59,401 nt of DNA, taken from contig CACXPT010000036.1 of assembly GCA_902769585.1 (NCBI GenBank), forward strand, positions 1 through 59,401, written 5' to 3'. Both the position numbers and the translations under genes were made by a program. This document shows positions 16,333-23,696 of the stretch, one piece after another; positions within the stretch are counted from its first letter, which is position 1, and every line of letters starts with the position of its first letter. Source of the DNA: an uncultured bacterium. Its GTDB lineage: Bacteria; Verrucomicrobiota; Kiritimatiellia; RFP12; UBA1067. Below the pieces are notes generated by a model that did no database searches, had not been told where the DNA came from, and was given only the letters and a program-made list of their open reading frames with translations.

Positions 16333-17865
16333 TCAGAAAAGCGGATCCTGGGAGAGAACCGGAGCGTCGGGGACGATGTCCTCCGGCACCGGCTCGAGGA
16401 CTTCCTCCGCCGTGGCCATGTCGGCCTCGGCAGTCTCCGCGTCGGTCGCGCCGACGTCGCGCTGGTTTTGCGGACGGTCCCCGAACCTAGTCGCCTCCTT
16501 GTAGAAGTTGAGGTCGACCTCGCCGGTCTCGCCGTTGCGGTGCTTCGCCACGTCAACGATCGCCAACAGCTCGTTCTCGTGCCAGCGTGCGGTCTTGGAG
16601 CGGCACGGGCGGCGCAGCAGAAACACGACGTCGGCGTCCTGCTCGATGGCTCCGGAGTCGCGCAGGTCGGAAAGCTTCGGTATCTCGTCCTTGTCGTTGC
16701 GCTGCTCGTTGCCGCGCGAGAGCTGGGAGAGGACGATCACAGGCACCTTGAGTTCCTTCGCCATGGCCTTTATCTGGCCGGAGATGCGGCTCGTCTCGAG
16801 CTGGCGTCCCTGCTTTGCGTACTCGCGGCAGTTGGCGAGCTGGAGGTAGTCGATCACTATCAGCTCGATGCCGTGCATGCGCTTCATCCGGCGCGCGCGT
16901 GCGCGCATGTCCGCCACGTCGATCGCGCTCGTGTCGTCGATGTAGATGGGCGCGGTGCGCAGCGCGTTCGCCGCCGTCATGAGGCGCTTGCTCGCCTCGA
17001 TGCGCTCGTCCTTGTGCATCATGCCGCGCTGCAGGCGCCACGTGTTGACCGCCGCGCGCCCGGCGAGCATGCGGTTCGCGAGCGCTTCCGTGCTCATCTC
17101 GAGCGAGAAGATCAGCACAGGATGCTGCTTGCCGCCGTCGCACTTCGTGGGCATGCCGTTGATGTCCTGGCCCATGGCGACGCACTCGGCGATGTTCATC
17201 GCGAGCGAGGTCTTGCCCACGGAGGGACGCGCGGCCACCACGATCATGTCGCCCGGCTTCAGGCCGAGCAGCTTCTCGTCGAGGTGCTTGAAGCCGGTGG
17301 AGAGGCCGTCGAACTGCCCCGCGCCGCCGTCGAAGAGGCGGTCCATGCGCTTGAGCGTGTTCTCGACGGCGGTCTTCCAGTCCAGCCTCGCGGTTGCCGC
17401 TCCGCCGATGCCGAGGAACATCTCCTCCACCTCGCCGAGGAGGATGTCGGCGTTCGCGCTCTGCGCGTCGTCGAAGCACTTTTCCTCCGTCTTGCGCGCG
17501 CGCTCGATCATCGTGCGCAGAAGGTGCTTCTGGCGCACGATGTCGATGTAGTACTCGGCGTGGGCGCTGGTGGGCGTGTTGTCCACCAGCGCCTGGATGG
17601 CGGCGATGCCGCCCACCTTGTCGAGCCTGCCTGTCGCGCGGAGCCTGTCCGCCAGCGTCACCGCGTCGATGGGGGCGGAGTCGCCGCTCATCTCGCGGAA
17701 CGTCTCGTAGAGGAGCCGGTTGCGCGGCTCGTAGAAGGAGTCGGGGGTAAGGCCGCGCGCCTGGCACAGGTCCAGGACGCGCGCGTCCTCGCCGAACTGG
17801 GTGTCCAGCAGGATTGAGCCTATGATCCCGCGCTCAGCTTCAGCGCTGTGCGGAGGGGTCTTCAT
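16333..17865 (-). CDS. dnaB: Replicative DNA helicase DnaB
   Basis: This 510-aa protein unwinds the replication fork as a hexamer. The N-terminal domain begins PPHSAEAERGIIGSILLD, followed by the linker and RecA-like domain. The Walker A is AARPSVGKTS (211-220), with VLIFSLEMSTEALANRMLA and IELIVIDYLQLANC (Walker B), then KVPVIVLSQLSRGNE and SDLRDSGAIEQDADVV. The C-terminal acidic tail after FYKEATRFGD is family-typical. The start at 17865 is chosen because the domain begins there; the extra upstream codons overlap the preceding gene. It lies 13 bp after the frameshifted Gfo/Idh/MocA gene. No replication origin is seen nearby. Confidence 0.95.
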   Translation of the reverse strand: MKTPPHSAEAERGIIGSILLDTQFGEDARVLDLCQARGLTPDSFYEPRNRLLYETFREMSGDSAPIDAVTLADRLRATGRLDKVGGIAAIQALVDNTPTSAHAEYYIDIVRQKHLLRTMIERARKTEEKCFDDAQSANADILLGEVEEMFLGIGGAATARLDWKTAVENTLKRMDRLFDGGAGQFDGLSTGFKHLDEKLLGLKPGDMIVVAARPSVGKTSLAMNIAECVAMGQDINGMPTKCDGGKQHPVLIFSLEMSTEALANRMLAGRAAVNTWRLQRGMMHKDERIEASKRLMTAANALRTAPIYIDDTSAIDVADMRARARRMKRMHGIELIVIDYLQLANCREYAKQGRQLETSRISGQIKAMAKELKVPVIVLSQLSRGNEQRNDKDEIPKLSDLRDSGAIEQDADVVFLLRRPCRSKTARWHENELLAIVDVAKHRNGETGEVDLNFYKEATRFGDRPQNQRDVGATDAETAEADMATAEEVLEPVPEDIVPDAPVLSQDPLF

Positions 17866-17878
17866 CGCCCAATCTCGG

Positions 17879-19370
17879 CTAGAACTCGAATCCCTTGCGG
17901 ATGTACGGCTTGATGAAGGCATTCGCCGCAGACACGTCGAAGGACTGCTTGCAGGAGCACCAGTTCAGCTTCTTGCCAGGCATGCGCTGCGCCACGCAGC
18001 CGACGAGGATGCCCTCCATCTGCGGGATGCAGTACTCGATGTCCGAGAAGCAGTGCGAGTGGGTCTGCTCGTAGTACGGGCCCTGGCCGCGGATCGCGTC
18101 GAGGAACTCGATGTAGTGGCCGAGCGCGAAGCCCTTCATCTCGACGGTGGACTTGCCTGCTGCTGCCGCGGAGCCGGCGCGGAACGGGATCGAGCGCGGC
18201 ACGGCCTTGGCGGCCTCGTGCTCGAAGACGTCCGCGAACGCCTTGTCGTCGTTGAGCGCGATCGCGCACTTCCCGCCGTAGTCGTCCTGCATCAGCACCG
18301 CGCCCTTCGAGCCGATGATGTAGCAGCCGGTGTCGGGAACCTTGCCCTCGTGCGCCGACGCCCACTTGGGCATGATCGCCGCGTCGGGCTTCACGTTGCC
18401 GTCGTACCAGTAGAGCGTGACGGCGGGAAGCTTCACGCCCTGGCGCACCTTGGAGTCGCGCGCCTTGTAGGTGAGCTTCACGACGGACTTGAGGGGATAG
18501 GCCACGTCGTTCTCGGACTCGATCATCGTGCACTCCGCGTCGGAGACGCCGCCGAGCTCGAGGCCGCGGAACGCGAGGTTCATCGTGTGGCAGGCCATGT
18601 CGCCGAACGCGCCGCAGCCGAAGTCGAAGAAGCCGCGCCACGTGAAGGTGTGGTACACGTTCTTGCCGAGCCGTGGCGAGCCACGCGTCCCAGTTTAGGC
18701 CGGTGCGGAGCGGGTCGCCCTTCGGATGGCCCTTCACCCACTTGGCCACGTTCACGCCCTGCGGCCACACGGGACGGTTCGTCCAGACGTGGACCTCCTT
18801 CACTTCGCCGAGGATGCCGCTCTGGATAACCTCAGTGCAACGGCGCATCGAGTCGAGGGACGACCCCTGGTTGCCCATCTGGACGACCACGCCGTTATCC
18901 TTGGCGGTCTTGTTGAAGTAGTCGAGTTCCCAGAGCGTACGCACGAGCGGCTTCTGCACGTACACGCTGATACCCTGCTTCATCGCGCCGATGGCGACGG
19001 GCGCGTGGACATGGTCCGGCGTCGAAACGGTCATCGCGTTCACGCCCAAGAAGGCGCAGGAGTCGAGGAGCTTGCGGTAGTCCGTGAAGAACGGCACCGT
19101 GTACATGTCGAGGTCGATGCCTTCCTTGATGAGCTGCATCTGCGCGCGATCACGCGCCGTGTAGTCGGCGTCGCAGAACGCGACAATGTCTACGAGTCCG
19201 CTCTTGAGCATCGGCGTCCAGTCGCTGTAGCCCTTGCCCATCACGCCGACGACGGCGAGGCGTATCTTGCCGCTGCGGCCACACCACGTGTTGCAGCAGC
19301 CGCCGGCCGTCAGGGCCGCAATGCTCGCCGCGCTCTTGAGGAATCCTCTTCTTCTCATGTCGAGTCTCAT
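17879..19370 (-). pseudogene. Tat-signal Gfo/Idh/MocA oxidoreductase, single-base frameshift
   Basis: The gene starts at 19370 with AAGGAA upstream. The signal MRRRGFLKSAASIAALTAGGC is Tat-type and could be a lipobox. The Rossmann domain (LAVVGVMGKGYSDW) and GISVYVQKPLVRTLWELD carry the QKP lysine. Near 18665-18680 the frame shifts after NWDAWLATAR; removing one G restores KNVYHTFTWRGFFDFGCGAFGDMA, the standard family sequence. The C-terminal half (18658-17879) is otherwise intact, with a cysteine-bearing end (LNWCSCKQSFDV). A single inserted base in a GC-rich run could be a sequencing error, so the gene may be functional. Confidence 0.8.
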
Positions 19371-19496
19371 TTTCTGTGTTCCTTGTTGTTTGTCTGTAAA
19401 CCGAGATAGCCGGACCTATCGGCGCCAGCCGACCTCCATTATGCCATATCCAGCCGCCGCGCGCAAGCCCGCCGGGGAATACGCTCGCGCGCCCCA

Positions 19497-19526
19497 TTGA
19501 CAAAGCAGGGGCATTTCTGGTACTAT
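19497..19526 (+). promoter_or_regulatory. AbiE operon promoter, leaderless spacing
   Basis: TTGACA (19497-19502), an 18-bp spacer, then TACTAT (19521-19526) in the context TGGTACTAT. The ATG at 19533 follows the -10 after 6 bp with no RBS. This is the clearest -35/-10 pair in the window. Confidence 0.65.
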
Positions 19527-19532
19527 ATTGAC

Positions 19533-20066
19533 ATGAAACTTTTTGATTTGGCATATAGTATCGCCACAGAGAACCACGGAATCCTCACGGCGGCCGAGGC
19601 CAGGGCAAACGGAATCGCCTCAAAAGATCTCGCGCGATGGGTTCGGATTGGACGATTCGTCAAGTATGGGAATGGCGTCTACAAGGCTACGCAATACCCG
19701 TATTCTGAAGACGACCCGTACGCCGTAGCCGTGGCACAATGCGGCAAAGGCGCATATCTTTGCGGAGAATCGGTAATCGGGCTGTTGCGCCTGATGCCTG
19801 TCAGTATTGATCGCATCCACGTCCGCACGCCGCACCGTCTACGGCGGAGGCTCCCAGATGGCTACGAAACAAGCATCGGGAAACGTGGGTACGTTCCCAT
19901 CAACATTGACGGAATCATGTGCCAGAAACCCGGCGATGCCATAAGGGAATGCATCCACAGCCACATGGGCGAACGACTCCTTCAGGCTGCGCAGACGGCG
20001 TACACGGCAGGACACATAGGCAAGAACGAATTCGAGAAGCTCAAGGAGGCAATCGGCCATGCCTGA
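19533..20066 (+). CDS. abiEi: AbiEi family antitoxin of a type IV toxin-antitoxin system
   Basis: This 177-aa protein has the N-terminal winged helix of AbiEi antitoxins (GILTAAEARANGIASKDLARWVRIGRFVKYGNGVYKA). A C-terminal domain follows with DRIHVRTPHRLRRRLPDGYE and PGDAIRECIHSHMG, where DNA binding and antitoxin function reside in characterised members. In that family the antitoxin represses its own promoter. The start at 19533 is chosen because it follows the -10 element and begins the winged helix. The last 8 bases overlap the toxin start (ATGCCTGA), so translation is coupled. It is the first gene of the AT-richer island. Confidence 0.85.
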   Translation: MKLFDLAYSIATENHGILTAAEARANGIASKDLARWVRIGRFVKYGNGVYKATQYPYSEDDPYAVAVAQCGKGAYLCGESVIGLLRLMPVSIDRIHVRTPHRLRRRLPDGYETSIGKRGYVPINIDGIMCQKPGDAIRECIHSHMGERLLQAAQTAYTAGHIGKNEFEKLKEAIGHA

Positions 20067-20910
20067 AGAAAATGCAATCAAGCCACCTCGCAACGAACAC
20101 GAGCTCGAATTACGGTTGGTGCGGCTTCTGAATAGCGACAACCAGAAGATGCTCGTGATGCGGACAATGATGGCGAACGCAATAACCGGGCAATTCCTTC
20201 CCAGAGGAGCCATACTCAAAGGAGGTGGGGCTCTCCGATTCCGCTATGGGAGCATATGCACGCGAAACACGGTTGATTTCGATACGACTCGTCGAGGCGA
20301 TCTGGACACCTTCTTGGAAGCTCTCCGATCTTCATTGGAAATTGGATGGAACGGCTTTACAGGGCAGATCGTCATTCTGCCCCAAGCTTCGCCCAAAGGC
20401 GTTCCGTTCGAGTATGTGATGCAACCCGTGGACGTCAAACTACGCTACAAGGGACAGCCATGGTGTACTGTCAACATCGAGATATCGCATGACGAGGCGG
20501 GATCGTCCGATGTGTGCGACATTGTTCCCCCGACTGAAGAGGTGCGCGAAATGTTCCACCGGCTCGGACTCCCGGAGCCAGCCCCTGTCGCCTTGATGAC
20601 GCTTGAACATCAAATGGCCCAGAAGATCCATGCCGTCAGCAATCCATCCGGCAGCAACCAGCGCGCGCACGACTTGATAGACCTTCAGGTTATCATGAAA
20701 GAGGGCAACGTCGACCTGTCCAGGGTAAGGGAGATATGCAAAAGGCTGTTTGTGCACAGGCGAATGCATCCGTGGCCGACTCCAGTAAGAATACGGGACG
20801 AATGGGAAAACATCTACAACGCCCAGAAGCGGGACCTGAACGTCCTGGGTAACGTCAAAGATGCCGTCATCTGGGCAAATGAACTGATTGCCTCAATCGA
20901 CAAGGAGTAA
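20059..20910 (+). CDS. abiEii: AbiEii family nucleotidyltransferase toxin
   Basis: This 283-aa protein is the toxin partner of AbiEi (PF08843). The nucleotidyltransferase core is LKGGGALRFRYG (53-64) with the DxD-type acid pair in NTVDFDT (70-76). EHQMAQKIHAVSNPSGSNQRAHDLIDLQVI supplies the conserved Lys and Asp of the second half. Characterised members pyrophosphorylate or nucleotidylate tRNA or bind GTP, halting growth when a phage infects. The length matches the family. It is coupled to the antitoxin by an 8-base overlap. Confidence 0.88.
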   Translation: MPEENAIKPPRNEHELELRLVRLLNSDNQKMLVMRTMMANAITGQFLPRGAILKGGGALRFRYGSICTRNTVDFDTTRRGDLDTFLEALRSSLEIGWNGFTGQIVILPQASPKGVPFEYVMQPVDVKLRYKGQPWCTVNIEISHDEAGSSDVCDIVPPTEEVREMFHRLGLPEPAPVALMTLEHQMAQKIHAVSNPSGSNQRAHDLIDLQVIMKEGNVDLSRVREICKRLFVHRRMHPWPTPVRIRDEWENIYNAQKRDLNVLGNVKDAVIWANELIASIDKE

Positions 20911-21007
20911 CAACCGCTCGCATTTGCTTTCGCCACTGGGAGTTTTACCCTACCAATAGAATCTAGGCGTCCAGGGCTGGCCGTCGCCTTGCTTCGACGC
21001 GCCGCAC

Positions 21008-21033
21008 GGTAGGGTCGCGTGTCCCGCGCGACC
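21008..21033. repeat. Degenerate REP-like palindrome, intergenic
   Basis: GGTAGGG followed by GGTCGCG-TGTCCC-GCGCGACC-like sequence (sharing GG). It resembles the T/A-stem variant of the intragenic units but with an altered arm and loop. Confidence 0.5.
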
Positions 21034-21127
21034 GCATGGTGGGCTACTTCTTCTTTGTCAGCAAGTCTATCATGTCGTCCGCGAGCTTGCATACTTGGGC
21101 GGAGGCGCAAAATGCGGTGGTAAAAGG

Positions 21128-21199
21128 TCACAGTACCTTGTCCACGATGCCCCACGCCTTCGCCTCGTCGGCGGTCATGATCTCTTCGTTATTTCGCAT
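21128..21199 (-). pseudogene. C-terminal fragment of ClpP
   Basis: Twenty-three codons, MRNNEEIMTADEAKAWGIVDKVL, match the last turn of the ClpP protease (MTAxEAKxxGxxDKV) and end with TGA. The catalytic Ser/His/Asp part is absent; the upstream sequence in this frame is unrelated. It is a leftover from a deletion or insertion event. Confidence 0.65.
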
Positions 21200-21272
21200 T
21201 GTTTTTTTTCTCCTTGTCGTGACGCTTTTCGTTGATGCGCACGATAATGACAAGTGTTCACGAGCGACATTC

Positions 21273-21479
21273 TTACATGGAAAAGAATATTTCTCGGATT
21301 TTCTCGCGCTTCTTCCTCTCATGCGCTTCTCGCCCCGAGTCCCAAGAGCCGACACATTCGGCTCGGATGGCGCAGCATCCGCCGCAACGCTCGCGCACGG
21401 TCAGCGTATCCATGACGGCCATCAGCTGATCGTGCATGAGGCACCCCATATCCAGTTGCTGCGCTTCTTTCGTCGTCAT
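21273..21479 (-). CDS. Small Cys-rich hypothetical protein
   Basis: This 68-aa ORF is preceded by GTGGAGAAGAA. The middle contains RCGGCCAIRAEC, a CxxCC-x4-C cluster that could bind zinc or a metal centre, and the C-terminus is strongly charged (EAHERKKREKIREIF). No family is recognised. It is the last intact ORF of the minus-strand small-ORF row. Confidence 0.5.
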   Translation of the reverse strand: MTTKEAQQLDMGCLMHDQLMAVMDTLTVRERCGGCCAIRAECVGSWDSGREAHERKKREKIREIFFSM

Positions 21480-21546
21480 TTCTTCTCCACCATCTCGTGC
21501 GCCTGCATGTAACCGAAGTCCACGGGCTACTTTTCGGGCACGCCCT

Positions 21547-21759
21547 TCACGTAGGGCTTCGATCGCGTAACGTGAAGAATTCGTCCTTTGTCATGCTTTG
21601 TCTGCGCGTACGACGCTTCTCGCGTCGCTTTTCGTCTACTTCGGCATGCATGCATTCCATCAGATGGATCATCTGTACGGCATCGCCATACGCTAAGCCA
21701 TGAACCTTCATGGCCAGCCTGATTTTCATTTCGTTGAACAGCCGTTCGTCCACTTTCAT
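21547..21759 (-). CDS. Small basic hypothetical protein
   Basis: This 70-aa ORF has AAAGGATTACCAG before the ATG. It is helical and charged, with the C-terminal half rich in Arg/Lys (VDEKRREKRRTRRQSMTKDEFF), suggesting nucleic-acid or partner binding. Its ATG overlaps the stop of the preceding ORF (ATGA), so it is translationally coupled. Function unknown. Confidence 0.5.
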   Translation of the reverse strand: MKVDERLFNEMKIRLAMKVHGLAYGDAVQMIHLMECMHAEVDEKRREKRRTRRQSMTKDEFFTLRDRSPT

Positions 21760-22169
21760 CTGGTAATCCTTTGATGTGAAGCGATAAAAGCCCGAGATGT
21801 GGCGTTCAATGACAGTAGAATGCCGACAAACTCAGGTTTCTGGAAGTATTGCGGCATGACAGTCCAGTTGCCATGTACGAGATCGACGAATACGGTCCGC
21901 CATGTGTTCTCGTTCTTCGAAAGGATGGTCACGTAATAACCATGTTCCCATTCTATGAAACATATGCAATGTCGCGTGTCTTCAATCTCGATAGAAGCAC
22001 GATCTTCATCCAAGTGAGTATAATAGTTTGTGTCCAGCCGACCTGCGTACTTTGAAAGTACATCCTGTACGCTGGCATCCGAAATGCCGGCAACCGGTTT
22101 TATACGGTCAAGCACTTGTGCAAAGTCATTGCGACCGAATCCCTGATTTTCATCAACTTGTGCATTCAT
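21756..22169 (-). CDS. Hypothetical protein
   Basis: This 137-aa ORF is read from MNAQVDENQGFGRNDF. The alternative upstream ATG at 22301 would add a Cys-rich stretch that looks non-coding. The middle (IEIEDTRHCICFIEWEHGYYVTILSKNENTWRTVFVD) suggests a small alpha/beta immunity-like or anti-phage accessory fold, but no family is recognised. GAGG lies about 11 bp upstream. It is coupled by ATGA to the 70-aa ORF. Confidence 0.5.
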   Translation of the reverse strand: MNAQVDENQGFGRNDFAQVLDRIKPVAGISDASVQDVLSKYAGRLDTNYYTHLDEDRASIEIEDTRHCICFIEWEHGYYVTILSKNENTWRTVFVDLVHGNWTVMPQYFQKPEFVGILLSLNATSRAFIASHQRITR

Positions 22170-22188
22170 AATTTCCAGGCCTCGTTGG

Positions 22189-22518
22189 TCATGCGCACCG
22201 GACAGCCCCGAACACGGCCTCAACAAGGTCGTAAAAGCCACTCCCTTGAAAACTGCTTGGCAACAACAATCCCTCCTCTTCATCCCGAAGAGTCGCGTCA
22301 ATCAGTTCCAGGAACCGTCCATCACGGTCCACCAGAACCTCGATCTCGGCGCTCCACCCGTCTTCCATCTCAGCATCCAACGTCACAACGCCGCGATCTC
22401 CATCCTTGCAAGCGTCTTTCACTTCTGCTTCAGACACCCACTCCATCTTACGGCCTTTCATCTTTTCGTTGAAAGCCTTCAGTTCCAGTTCTTTATCGTT
22501 TTGCATCTTGTTTTCCAT
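22189..22518 (-). CDS. Acidic hypothetical protein
   Basis: This 109-aa ORF is preceded by AAAGGAGAAAAACG, one of the best RBSs in the island. It starts MENKMQNDKELELKAFNEKM and carries an acidic beta-rich core (GVVTLDAEMEDGWSAEIEVLVDRDGRFLELI). The ORF is acidic throughout; immunity or anti-toxin proteins are often acidic, but no homologue is recognised. Confidence 0.55.
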   Translation of the reverse strand: MENKMQNDKELELKAFNEKMKGRKMEWVSEAEVKDACKDGDRGVVTLDAEMEDGWSAEIEVLVDRDGRFLELIDATLRDEEEGLLLPSSFQGSGFYDLVEAVFGAVRCA

Positions 22519-22553
22519 CGTTTTTCTCCTTTGGGTTGTAACGTAGAGTAGTT

Positions 22554-22877
22554 TCATGCATAAGCCACTTCCATGTGGCAGTGATTGAAGGTGGGGGCAT
22601 CTTCGGCGCGTTTGAAAGGGATATAAAATTCACGATCGTCTCCATCGGCTCGAAGGCATTGTGTGCGGAGAAAATCATACGCCCAGCCCGGACAATGGAA
22701 ATCCTCCAGGAACTTACGGCGGTTGTAACGGCCTCGGCTGGCAATGAACGCCTCTTCCATCTGCTGATGGTTTGGCAGATTACAGAATGCAACCGCCAGA
22801 TTACCCACCGTCATGGGTTTATACAGCATTTTCCGCGCAATCGCGCACAGTAGCCAATGTTCTCCGGATAGTTTCAT
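22554..22877 (-). CDS. Hypothetical protein
   Basis: This 107-aa ORF has AAAGGAACAAAG before the ATG. The sequence (LCAIARKMLYKPMTVGNLAVAFCNLPNHQQM) looks helical, followed by a His/Cys/Asp-containing C-terminus (FHCPGWAYDFLRTQC, FNHCHMEVAYA). No family is recognised. It is 35 bp upstream of the acidic 109-aa ORF on the same strand. Confidence 0.55.
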   Translation of the reverse strand: MKLSGEHWLLCAIARKMLYKPMTVGNLAVAFCNLPNHQQMEEAFIASRGRYNRRKFLEDFHCPGWAYDFLRTQCLRADGDDREFYIPFKRAEDAPTFNHCHMEVAYA

Positions 22878-23267
22878 CTTTGTTCCTTTCTTTAGTTTTG
22901 AGTGACGATCTGTGGACAGGCTGTTTTAAGCAACGCTTCCAAAGACCTTGTATCAAGAATACAGCGCAAAACACTCATTTGCGACGCATTCTTCCGATTT
23001 ATCGGAGTTAAAGCCCTTATAAGGGGTTGAATGGCGAACATTGTCTCATAATCACAGTCAAATGTCCAGCCGTTTTCAAAAAATTGTTCAAAAATAATTG
23101 ACACAGCTGGTCGCAAATCACAAATGTCAATTTGTGTTTGTGGCAATGGTCGCAATGGTGAACCATTTCGACCCGTGAACAATCACAAATCCGCAGCCAA
23201 GCGTAAATGTTATTTTTGACAATCGGGGAGGGATTAAGAATAGAAATCCTTGACGAGACAGATTACT
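22878..23267. other. AT-rich intergenic stretch, possible weak ORF
   Basis: A 96-codon minus-strand ORF (22892-23182) begins with TTG right after a stop codon and has no RBS. Its composition follows the local base bias, so it is not called as a gene. Nothing else is recognised. Confidence 0.4.
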
Positions 23268-23585
23268 TTATTCTAGATCCAAATCCATGATCATATCGAA
23301 CACGGCGCACAACTTGCGGATCGCCTTGCCGTAACGTCGGTCGGCGCATGCCTTCTTCCGATTCTCGAATTCCCGCAACACGCCGACATCAGATGGTTTC
23401 TCGGCAACGCCATTGAACATGTCGTCAAACGGGCTGCGGCGAGCGACAACAAACTGCTCACCCGCACAAGCCGTCATGAACACGAACCAATCCTGTTTCC
23501 CGGCTCGTACCTCCATCTCGCACCCGACCGCATCAACCCCAGCGTTGACCGAAAACTTCCTGTACCGTACTCTCAGAATTTCCAT
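23268..23585 (-). CDS. Hypothetical protein downstream of the NERD-UvrD gene
   Basis: This 105-aa ORF starts at MEILRVRYRKFSVNAG with GGAAAGGAACAGCA upstream. It has a beta-rich first half (CEMEVRAGKQDWFVFMTACAGEQFVV) and a helical C-terminus (ENRKKACADRRYGKAIRKLCAVFDMIM). It follows the NERD-UvrD gene by 111 bp on the same strand, so it may belong to the defence transcript. Function unknown. Confidence 0.55.
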   Translation of the reverse strand: MEILRVRYRKFSVNAGVDAVGCEMEVRAGKQDWFVFMTACAGEQFVVARRSPFDDMFNGVAEKPSDVGVLREFENRKKACADRRYGKAIRKLCAVFDMIMDLDLE

Positions 23586-23696
23586 TGCTGTTCCTTTCCG
23601 TTGTTGACGACGACATAAGCACCCTACCTCCAGCAATCAAACTTACGTCTTCGTGCTGTCCACCAGTTCATTTCCTCTAATGCCAACGCCACGAAC

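Larger units (their letters stand above)
20911..21272. other. Intergenic remnant region
   Basis: No intact gene is seen. It contains a degenerate REP-like palindrome (21008-21033), a C-terminal fragment reading KLADDMIDLLTKKK on the minus strand ending near 21039, and the ClpP tail fragment at 21128-21199. It marks decayed DNA between the AbiE pair and the small-ORF array. Confidence 0.5.

Noticed and set aside
17775-17788. Perfect palindrome GGACGCGCGCGTCC resembling the REP unit
   Set aside because: It lies in a conserved DnaB segment (DARVLDLC), lacks the AGGA/TCCT loop and the GGGAGGG arm, and is explained by codon choice in GC-rich DNA.
22892-23182. 96-codon ORF on the minus strand
   Set aside because: TTG start directly after a stop, no RBS, biased low-complexity composition; kept only as a note in the intergenic entry.
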